Shown here piece by piece: positions 14,407-20,671 of a stretch of 26,893 nucleotides of DNA. Position numbers and translations under genes: made by a program. How positions within the stretch are numbered: position 1 is the stretch's first letter; every line of letters begins with the position of its first letter. This DNA is from an uncultured beta proteobacterium (GTDB lineage Bacteria > Pseudomonadota > Gammaproteobacteria > Burkholderiales > Burkholderiaceae_B). The stretch is taken from NCBI GenBank assembly GCA_903924715.1, contig CAIYCP010000706.1, positions 1 to 26,893 on the forward strand, given 5' to 3'. The notes below the pieces were generated by a model, which saw only the letters and a program-made list of their open reading frames with translations, ran no database searches and was not told the DNA's origin.

Positions 14407-15543
14407 ATGAATCCCACAGACGTCGCTCCCGCGGTATTGGCAACCGGTTCGCAAACATTGTTGGCGAGCGTTAAGCAGCTATCAAGCGGTGTGCTAGCCC
14501 AAGCGGCTTACAAAATCGATCACGAAGGTTTCTACCCAGCCGACATCATGCGCTCGTTGGGGCAAACTGGCGCGTTTGGGGCGCATTTGGATCGTAATGG
14601 TCAACAGATTGGTCTGGCGATCAACGTGATGCGCGAGATTGCGCAACATTGCGGCTCGACGGGTTTCTTAACCTGGTGTCATGACGTTTGTGGTTTGTAT
14701 ATGGAGCAATCTGGCAACCCTGCGCTGATGGGCGCCTTGCTAGATGAACATGCCTGTGCCAATACCTTGGGCGGTACAGCCTTATCAAACCCCATGAAGA
14801 CCTTTGCCGGCATTGAAAAAATGCTGTTACGTGCGAAGCGTGTGGCGGGTGGTTATCGTGTGAGTGGTGCATTGCCGTGGGTCAGCCATATTGGTCGCGG
14901 CCAATACTGTGGTGCGATTGCGGGTGTCTATTTGGATGATGGCAGTACTTCGCACGAAATCATGTTCTTGTTGCGTTGTACCGATGATGTCGTCTTGAGG
15001 CAGTGTCCTGAGTTTTCAGGCATGGAGGGCACGAGTACTTGGGGTATTCGTTTAGACGATTATTTTGTCAGCGAAGACGCGCTGATTGCTGATCCAGCCA
15101 AACCGTTTATCGCGCGCGTGCGTGCTGCGTTTGTTTTACTGCAAACGGGTTGGGCACTTGGCGTGACACAAGGCAGTATTGAGTCGATGCTTGAGGTTGA
15201 GCCCTTGCTGGGGCATGTGAATAAGTTTTTAAATGATCGGCCCGATGAATTACAAGCTGAACTGGATGATTTGAGTACGCGTATCCAGTCGCTCGCGCGC
15301 ACACCGTACGACGGCAGCACGGATTACGTGATTAGTGTGCTTGATGCGCGGGCTCAAAGTGCTGAGTTGGTTTTGCGTGCCTCGCAATCAGCGCTGCTAC
15401 ATCAAGGTGCGCGTGGCTACATGATGAATACCGCACCGCAGCGCCGAATTCGCGAAGCGCACTTTGTGGCGATCGTGACACCGGCGATTAAACATTTGCG
15501 TTGGGAAATGGCACGTTTATCCAAACCGGTCATGCCTGCATGA
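14407..15543 (+). CDS. Acyl-CoA-dehydrogenase-fold flavoprotein, possible monooxygenase
   Basis: The 378-residue protein has the ACAD pattern: an N-terminal helical domain, ACANTLGGTALSNPMK in the middle strand domain, SGALPWVSHIG, EGTSTWGIRLDDYFV (the W-x-R-x-D strand region) and a C-terminal helical domain with LLHQGARGYMMN. The C-terminal place where many acyl-CoA dehydrogenases carry the catalytic Glu (YEGT-like segment) instead reads FVAIVTPAIKHLRWE. It may therefore be an ACAD-fold monooxygenase or a dehydrogenase of an unusual substrate; this is inference. Its TGA overlaps the ATG of the rubredoxin-reductase gene (ATGA), so the two are translated together and that protein is its likely electron partner. 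The ATG at 14407 lacks a Shine-Dalgarno. Confidence 0.78.
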   Translation: MNPTDVAPAVLATGSQTLLASVKQLSSGVLAQAAYKIDHEGFYPADIMRSLGQTGAFGAHLDRNGQQIGLAINVMREIAQHCGSTGFLTWCHDVCGLYMEQSGNPALMGALLDEHACANTLGGTALSNPMKTFAGIEKMLLRAKRVAGGYRVSGALPWVSHIGRGQYCGAIAGVYLDDGSTSHEIMFLLRCTDDVVLRQCPEFSGMEGTSTWGIRLDDYFVSEDALIADPAKPFIARVRAAFVLLQTGWALGVTQGSIESMLEVEPLLGHVNKFLNDRPDELQAELDDLSTRIQSLARTPYDGSTDYVISVLDARAQSAELVLRASQSALLHQGARGYMMNTAPQRRIREAHFVAIVTPAIKHLRWEMARLSKPVMPA

Positions 15544-16862
15544 CCCAAGCCCAGGCCTGGAAGCAGTTTATTTGTCGTGCCTGCGGACTGATTTACGACG
15601 AAAAGCTCGGTGACCCGGATAGTGGTATTGCGCCGGGCACACGTTTTTCAGAGATTCCTGAAGACTGGGTCTGCCCGCTTTGCGGTGTAGTCAAGTCTGA
15701 CTTTGAACCCTACGACGTGCCTGAGATTGCGCCTTTTGTTGCGCGTACTCAGCCAGCGCTCAAGCGTGGTGTCGGCGTGGTGATTGTCGGGGCGGGCCAA
15801 GCTGGGTGGGCCGCAGCCGAAGCGGTGCGTGCGCAAGATCCCAAGGTGCCCATCACAATTGTGACAGCTTGCGTTGGCGATCGCTACCTGAAGCCCGAAC
15901 TGTCGATTGCGCTGCGCCGTCGCTCAACGCGTGAGTCGCTGGTGCGTGAAACGGGTCTTTCAAGCGCTGAGCGCTTGGGGGTGCGCTTGATGACAGAAAC
16001 CTTTGCTGTGGGCTTGTCACCCGCCTTGCACCAATTGCGAACGACGCGTGGCAATGTGCCTTACACCGCTTTAATCTTGGCACAAGGTGCTCAGCCTGCA
16101 TTGCCTGCCGCCTTGCCCGCACATTTATGCTGGCGGATCAACGATCTTGAGTCATGGGTTAGGCTCACGCAACATCTTGCCCCTTCGCCTAAGCGGGTGG
16201 TGCTGATCGGTGCTGGCATGGTGGGCTGCGAACTTGCAGATGATTTCATCACTGCTGGACATCAGGTGACTTTGCTTGATGTGCAACAAGCGCCGTTGGC
16301 AACTGTGCTGCCAGAACAGGCTTCGACCCGTTTGCGTATGGCGCTTGAGCGCGCGGGTGTGACGTTTGTTGGCGGCGTACAAGTGACCACGGTTGTGCAG
16401 AACGTCGACGGCCTGAAATTGGTCACGACGCAATGTGGCTTAAGCTTTGAGTGTGATGAGATTGTGGCAGCCACGGGTCTGGTGACTGATACCCGGTTGG
16501 CCGCGGGCGCAAACTTGATGCTTGATCGGGGCATTGCGGTTGATCCGACCACTTTGCAGACCAGCGCGAAAGATGTCTATGCCTTAGGCGATTGTGTGAG
16601 CATTAACGGCATGCCCTGCCGGTTTATTGAACCGATCTCAAAGCAGGCGCACGCGATCGCCAGTGCGCTCAATGGCCATGCTGATGCGCCGTATTGCCAT
16701 AACCCCCCAGTGATTCGCCTAAAGACGCATTCATTGCCGGTGGTAATGCATGGCGCGCCTGTTGCGAACGGTCAGTGGCGGGTGATTTCGGAAACTGAGC
16801 AGCAACTCAAGATGACTCAACACGCCGATGGTCTTCATTGCTGTACGCTTGTCTTAGGCTAA
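15540..16862 (+). CDS. Rubredoxin / rubredoxin reductase fusion (FAD, NAD(P)H-dependent)
   Basis: The 440-residue protein begins with a rubredoxin domain: FICRACG and DWVCPLCG give the four iron-binding cysteines (Cys12, Cys15, Cys45, Cys48). It continues with a pyridine-nucleotide-disulfide-oxidoreductase domain with FAD loop VIVGAGQAG (81-89), NAD(P)H loop VVLIGAGMVG near 220-229, and the FAD-binding YALGDC. It would pass electrons from NAD(P)H through FAD to its own iron site and on to a partner, most likely the ACAD-fold protein with which it overlaps. I chose the ATG at 15540 (ATGA overlap). An upstream in-frame start at 15501 would lie inside the previous gene and add 13 unrelated residues. 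Rubredoxin reductases of alkane hydroxylase systems are usually separate from rubredoxin, so the fusion is less common. Confidence 0.88.
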   Translation: MTQAQAWKQFICRACGLIYDEKLGDPDSGIAPGTRFSEIPEDWVCPLCGVVKSDFEPYDVPEIAPFVARTQPALKRGVGVVIVGAGQAGWAAAEAVRAQDPKVPITIVTACVGDRYLKPELSIALRRRSTRESLVRETGLSSAERLGVRLMTETFAVGLSPALHQLRTTRGNVPYTALILAQGAQPALPAALPAHLCWRINDLESWVRLTQHLAPSPKRVVLIGAGMVGCELADDFITAGHQVTLLDVQQAPLATVLPEQASTRLRMALERAGVTFVGGVQVTTVVQNVDGLKLVTTQCGLSFECDEIVAATGLVTDTRLAAGANLMLDRGIAVDPTTLQTSAKDVYALGDCVSINGMPCRFIEPISKQAHAIASALNGHADAPYCHNPPVIRLKTHSLPVVMHGAPVANGQWRVISETEQQLKMTQHADGLHCCTLVLG

Positions 16863-17050
16863 GGCCGGTGGTTTGGATTTGGCTGCTTTCTGTACGCCCT
16901 GTCAAATCGGCCAATACTCAGAGAAACGGCTTTGCGAAAGCGTTTAAATTGAGTATCGTAGCTACCTGAGGATGGGCGATCAAACTAAGTAATCGCTTAA
17001 GCTTGCGCACCTCTTGATCGTCATTCAAATAAAACAAACGGAGACTCGCC
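16863..17050. other. Intergenic region before the cupin gene, with a hairpin
   Basis: These 188 bases hold a hairpin at 16924-16945: AAACGGCTTT pairs with AAAGCGTTT through one bulged G around a three-base loop. It could be a weak terminator or attenuator behind the reductase gene, but no T-run follows. A poor promoter candidate overlaps it (TTGCGA at 16932, 16 bases, TATCGT at 16954). GGAG at 17040-17043 is the cupin ribosome site. Confidence 0.35.
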
Positions 17051-17422
17051 ATGAGATTTAGCATTCAGCACGCCAAAGACAAGCCTTTTTCACACGATGG
17101 CTTACGCGAATATTTTGATTATCGTGACCTGGGTATTTATGATTCAACAGACAAAAAAGTGGTTGCGCACGTCATTAAGGCGAGCAAGGGTAGCAATGCG
17201 CACGGCGACTGGCACTGTCACGAGGTTGAATTTCAATTTGTATTTGTTTTAAAAGGCTGGGCGATTTTTGAATATGATGGGCACGGTACGCACAAGCTTG
17301 AGGCCGGTACCTGCGTGCATCAAGCTCCGGGGATTCGACATCGTGAAATTGAACACTCTGAAGATTTCGAAACAATAGAATTGATTTTGCCAGGCGACTT
17401 CAAAACGATTCAGTTGCCCTAA
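17051..17422 (+). CDS. Small cupin-domain protein
   Basis: The 123-residue protein is one conserved beta-barrel cupin. The metal site is visible as HCHEVEFQ (His55-x-His57 and Glu60 or Glu58) and a later His97 in PGIRHREIEHSE. VLKGWAIFEYDG and LEAGTCVHQAPGIRH are the two cupin motifs. Small cupins of this kind may be dioxygenases, isomerases or ligand sensors, and I cannot assign a reaction. GGAG stands seven bases before the ATG. It is followed 43 bases later by the dehydrogenase gene in the same direction, so the two may be one unit. Whether they belong to the sigma-54 operon upstream is open: the 188-base gap with a hairpin suggests a separate transcript. Confidence 0.8.
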   Translation: MRFSIQHAKDKPFSHDGLREYFDYRDLGIYDSTDKKVVAHVIKASKGSNAHGDWHCHEVEFQFVFVLKGWAIFEYDGHGTHKLEAGTCVHQAPGIRHREIEHSEDFETIELILPGDFKTIQLP

Positions 17423-17465
17423 TACCTAGATCTGTATTGTTTAATTAAAAAAGAGATTAGAAATA

Positions 17466-18524
17466 ATGAAAATCATTGTGCTTCCTGGAGATGGTATTGG
17501 CGCTGAGACTGTAGCGGTTGCAGTTGACGCCTTAGAACTGGTCTCTAAACAATACAAATTAGGTTTGAATTTACAGCATGACATTGCAGGTCATGACAGC
17601 CTTAAGAAATACGGCACGACCATTCATGATGGTTTGATGGAGTCCGTCAAAAAAGCGGATGGTTTGATTTTGGGCCCAATGGCCACCTATGATTTTAAAG
17701 ATGAATCAAAGGGCGAAATCAATCCATCTAAGTTTTTTAGAAAAGGGCTTGATCTATTTGCCAACATCCGTCCCGCCAAGACTTACGCTGGCAGCGGCAC
17801 GACTTACAAGCCGCTTGACTTGGTGGTGGTGCGCGAAAATACAGAAGGCTTTTATGCAGATCGCAACATCGAATCAGGTGGCAGTGAAATGCTCATTACG
17901 CCTGATGTCGTCGTATCGTTGCGTCGCATCACGCGTCAGTGTTGCGAGCGTATTGCACGTTCGGCGTTTGAGTTGGCCATGACGCGCAAAAAACACGTCA
18001 CCATTGTGCACAAGGCAAACGTCTTGCGTATCGGTGATGGTATGTTTATTGATGCTTGCCTTGCGGTGGCAAAAGAGTTTCCGGCCGTAAAGGTTGACGA
18101 TGTGATTGTGGATGCCATGATGGCCCATGTGGTGCGCGCGCCTGAACGTTATGACGTGATTGTCACGACCAACATGTTCGGTGACATTTTGTCTGATCTC
18201 ACGGCCGAGCTTGCGGGTAGCCTGGGGATGGCGGCCTCAATCAATGCGGGTACCCAATACGCGATGGCGCAGGCAGCTCACGGTTCAGCGCCTGATATTG
18301 CGGGCCAGAATATCGCCAATCCGTTTTCACAAGTGTGTTCGTCTGCAATGCTGTTGACTTGGTATGGTCAGCGTGAAGGGCGTCCCGAGTTTGTGAAGGC
18401 AAGCCAAGCGCTTGAACACGCGGTCACACAGGCCATTGCAGCCAAAGAGTCGACGCGCGATATGGGTGGCCAGTTAGGCACTAAAGAAACGGGCCAAGCC
18501 TTGCTTAAACGGCTTGCTGCGTAA
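17466..18524 (+). CDS. Isocitrate/isopropylmalate dehydrogenase family enzyme
   Basis: The 352-residue protein is a beta-decarboxylating dehydrogenase. It has LPGDGIGAE (6-14), DLFANIRPAKTY (96-107), RENTEGFYADR (123-133), HKANVLR with Lys183 as the likely base, and the metal-binding Asp216, Asp240 and Asp244 (TTNMFGDILSDL). GSAPDIAGQNIANP is the cofactor loop. RPAKTY and EGFYADR recall homoisocitrate, tartrate and related dehydrogenases rather than a plain leucine-pathway LeuB, and no leuC or leuD genes stand nearby. It oxidises a 2-hydroxy acid with NAD or NADP and loss of CO2, substrate unresolved. The stop TAA is followed by a small hairpin and a perfect 12-bp hairpin shared with cbiX. 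Confidence 0.85.
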   Translation: MKIIVLPGDGIGAETVAVAVDALELVSKQYKLGLNLQHDIAGHDSLKKYGTTIHDGLMESVKKADGLILGPMATYDFKDESKGEINPSKFFRKGLDLFANIRPAKTYAGSGTTYKPLDLVVVRENTEGFYADRNIESGGSEMLITPDVVVSLRRITRQCCERIARSAFELAMTRKKHVTIVHKANVLRIGDGMFIDACLAVAKEFPAVKVDDVIVDAMMAHVVRAPERYDVIVTTNMFGDILSDLTAELAGSLGMAASINAGTQYAMAQAAHGSAPDIAGQNIANPFSQVCSSAMLLTWYGQREGRPEFVKASQALEHAVTQAIAAKESTRDMGGQLGTKETGQALLKRLAA

Positions 18525-18528
18525 GCAG

Positions 18529-18921
18529 CTATTTCGAGCCAGCAAGTGTGCTGGCTCGAAGCGCAAGTTGGGCGATGGCTTCTTGAATGACGTCTTGTTC
18601 GCCAATGGCAGCGCTTGCTTCAAGCGTTAGGCCCGGATGCCGTTGGCGTGCTGTTTCGAGCAAATTAGGCAAGTCTTTGCGAACGTGACTGCCGACTGCT
18701 AAAAAGACGGGTACCACATGAATTTGCTTGGTTCCGGCGGCTACCATTTCGTCAATCGTTTGCTCAAGCGTTGGCGTCATGCTCTCAAGAAATGCTAGCG
18801 CAAGTGGGGCGGTTGACTGTGCCTGCATTTTTTTCAAAATCGACTCAAAAGGCAGACGCCACTGCGGATCGCGCGAGCCGTGTGCCAGAAGAATCGTTCC
18901 AGTGGTTGCCGTTGCGATCAT
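18529..18921 (-). CDS. cbiX: CbiX/SirB-type sirohydrochlorin ferrochelatase
   Basis: The 130-residue single-domain CbiX/SirB protein has LLAHGSRD with the metal- and tetrapyrrole-binding His, and VPVFLAVGSHVRKDLP with the second His. It would insert iron into sirohydrochlorin to give siroheme, the cofactor of NirB. It is the last gene of the nitrate assimilation operon, 32 bases after cobA. Relatives also handle cobalt in B12 synthesis, but no B12 genes are near. I chose the ATG at 18921; a TTG at 18927 would add two residues. The last ten codons lie in the perfect hairpin that doubles as the operon's transcription end. Confidence 0.85.
   Translation of the reverse strand: MIATATTGTILLAHGSRDPQWRLPFESILKKMQAQSTAPLALAFLESMTPTLEQTIDEMVAAGTKQIHVVPVFLAVGSHVRKDLPNLLETARQRHPGLTLEASAAIGEQDVIQEAIAQLALRASTLAGSK
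18533..18560. terminator. Perfect 12-bp hairpin between convergent genes, likely bidirectional terminator
   Basis: TTCGAGCCAGCA and TGCTGGCTCGAA pair perfectly around a four-base loop. It lies just after the dehydrogenase stop (18522-18524) and inside the last codons of cbiX, whose stop is at 18529-18531. A smaller 5-bp hairpin (GCTGC/GCAGC, 18516-18529) is immediately to the left. No T-run follows in either direction, so it may act with Rho or as an mRNA 3'-end stabiliser rather than as a classic intrinsic terminator. Confidence 0.6.
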
Positions 18922-18953
18922 GAGCAAAAGATTAAAAAAAGAGCGTTTAAAAG

Positions 18954-19730
18954 TTAAGCGGCCGCGCTAATTTTATTAAGTTGTTCTGCAGCCTGCAGAA
19001 CATCACCAATCAAAATCACCGAAGGGCTGGCGAATTGTTCAGCCTGAATCGTGTCACACATCAGCGACAAGCAAGTTCGAACGATGCGCTCTTCAGCGCA
19101 AGTGACTGATTTTATCAGGCCTACCGGCGTGTGTCCCGCCATACCCGCATTAAGAAGATTCTGTTGGATGACCGAGGCACGAGCGAGCCCCATATAAATG
19201 ACTAGTGTCATGCCGCTTTCAGCAAGTGCGCGCCAATTCGGTTGCGTTCCCTCTTCTTTTAGATGGCCCGTGACAAAGACGACGCCTGGCGAACAGTGAC
19301 GGTGGGTAAGCGAAACGCCGAAGGCTGCTGCACTGGCAAGCCCAGCGGATATTCCGTTAATCAGTGTGACCTTAATTTGTTGTGCCTGAAGTGCCTCAAT
19401 TTCTTCGCCTGCACGGCCAAAAATAAGTGGATCGCCACCCTTTAGTCGTGCAACTCTTAGGCCAGATAGCGCAGCGCGGGCCATGATCTTCTCAATAAAA
19501 GATTGAGGCGTCGAGTGACAGCCGCCGCGCTTGCCGACATGAATAATGCGTGCTTGAGGATGGCAGTGTTCGAGAATGACGGGATTGACAAGGTCGTCTA
19601 CCAATACAACTTCTGCGTGCCTTAAGTACTTGGCCGCTTTGAGTGTGAGTAGTTCTGGGTCTCCGGGCCCCGCACCAATCAGCGCCACCTCCCCTGGTGA
19701 AAAAAATAAACGATCTGTTGTCATTGTCAT
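18954..19730 (-). CDS. cobA: Uroporphyrinogen-III C-methyltransferase (SUMT)
   Basis: The SUMT fold is clear: VALIGAGPGDPELLTLKA at the N-terminus, IIHVGKRGGCHSTPQ, VARLKGGDPLIFGRAGEE, SAAAFGVSLTHR and VTGHLKEE. It uses two SAM molecules to methylate uroporphyrinogen III to precorrin-2, the branch point to siroheme. From the ATG at 19730 (MTMTTDRLFF) the protein has 258 residues, the usual length, and starts two bases after the ybiB stop. A longer frame from 19847 overlaps ybiB and adds 39 residues with no SUMT likeness. An ATG at 19724 is equally possible. It supplies cofactor for NirB in the same operon. The CysG-type precorrin-2 dehydrogenase step is not encoded in this window. Confidence 0.92.
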   Translation of the reverse strand: MTMTTDRLFFSPGEVALIGAGPGDPELLTLKAAKYLRHAEVVLVDDLVNPVILEHCHPQARIIHVGKRGGCHSTPQSFIEKIMARAALSGLRVARLKGGDPLIFGRAGEEIEALQAQQIKVTLINGISAGLASAAAFGVSLTHRHCSPGVVFVTGHLKEEGTQPNWRALAESGMTLVIYMGLARASVIQQNLLNAGMAGHTPVGLIKSVTCAEERIVRTCLSLMCDTIQAEQFASPSVILIGDVLQAAEQLNKISAAA

Positions 19731-19732
19731 GG

Positions 19733-20671
19733 TCACTGTGAAGCAGTAAGAGAATTGACGGGTCTGTACGCACGATGCAACGCGTCCACTTGCGCAACTA
19801 GACTGTTGGGCATGTGCTCTTGTTGCGATAGCATGCGTTGATAACATTGAGCGGTCATCATGGCCGTGGGAACAATGCTTTCAGTTGAATCCGACGTGTC
19901 ATCAAAGTATTGCGGTATGCGCATTTCGACTAAATCCGAGTCTTTGTAGCGTAGGTAGAGCTCAGGCAAGCGTCGCGGGCTGGCCACCGGCTCGCCTTCA
20001 TGGCCGCGCATCATGACAACATTTGTAGGAAAGCTTTTATAAAACGCGTCAAAAATCTGTGGGTAGACGGGGTGTGTGTAATTGGTGACCTGAAACGACT
20101 CACTTTGGATGGGATTGAGTAATTTAGCTAAAACATGGCCCGTATTGCGCACCCCAATCACCTCGCGCACGGACAAAATTCGGCTTAGCGCCGGACATAA
20201 GACGCTAAGAGGACAGTAGGCCATGGATTGTTGCTCGAGTATGCGCGCTAAATCGCTGAGCTGTTCAACGATGGGCCAACCCATTTGAGCGAAGACGTGC
20301 TCTGAGCTTGTACGTTGCGTTTCTTCATGTGCGCCATGCACCAGGACACTATAGCCTTTATCCACCAGCATTTTGGCAAGTAATGGAGTCAGCAACGTTG
20401 TTTTTCGAGCACCATTGTACGAAGGCAAGAGCCAAACCGGGCGGCTGAGCACCAGGCTTGGTAAGTAAGGTGTCAGCGCCTCATAAAAGCCAGATAGTTC
20501 TTCGGCTGATTCACCTTTAATGCGCATGGCCATACAAAAAGCGCCAAGCTCAAGTGCTGAGGCCGTACCCGACAAAAGCTGGCTGAACAAATCGGTGGCG
20601 TCTGAGCGCGACAAATCGCTTGCGCCTTTGCTGCCGCGACCAACTTGTTTTAGGTAAGCCTTAATTGACAC
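19733..20671 (-). CDS. ybiB: YbiB/TrpD2-like protein (anthranilate phosphoribosyltransferase fold)
   Basis: The 312-residue protein resembles YbiB/TrpD2, a nucleic-acid-binding relative of anthranilate phosphoribosyltransferase. The N-terminal helical dimerisation domain (SIKAYLKQVGRG onward) and LVHGAHEETQRTSSEHVFAQMGW are kept. The PRPP-binding glycine-rich GTGGD loop of real AnPRT reads LPSYNGARKTTLL, so phosphoribosyl transfer is unlikely. E. coli YbiB is reported to bind DNA and RNA. It sits between nasA and cobA, an order I know from betaproteobacterial nitrate clusters, but its role there is not established. I chose the GTG at 20671 (VSIKAYL) because it matches the family start and has GGTGG six bases ahead; it overlaps the nasA end by 11 bases. 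A start further up would lie in nasA. Confidence 0.8.
   Translation of the reverse strand: MSIKAYLKQVGRGSKGASDLSRSDATDLFSQLLSGTASALELGAFCMAMRIKGESAEELSGFYEALTPYLPSLVLSRPVWLLPSYNGARKTTLLTPLLAKMLVDKGYSVLVHGAHEETQRTSSEHVFAQMGWPIVEQLSDLARILEQQSMAYCPLSVLCPALSRILSVREVIGVRNTGHVLAKLLNPIQSESFQVTNYTHPVYPQIFDAFYKSFPTNVVMMRGHEGEPVASPRRLPELYLRYKDSDLVEMRIPQYFDDTSDSTESIVPTAMMTAQCYQRMLSQQEHMPNSLVAQVDALHRAYRPVNSLTASQ

Noticed and set aside
16924..16945. Intrinsic terminator behind the rubredoxin-reductase gene
   Set aside because: The stem has a bulge, is AT-rich and lacks a following T-run, so I keep it only as a note in the intergenic entry.
17466..18524. Calling the dehydrogenase leuB of leucine biosynthesis
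   Set aside because: No leuC, leuD or leuA is near, and the RPAKTY and EGFYADR patterns fit other branches of the family equally well or better.
19731..19847. Longer cobA start adding 39 residues
   Set aside because: The extension overlaps ybiB, has no likeness to SUMT and lacks a ribosome site. The ATG at 19730 gives the normal family N-terminus.
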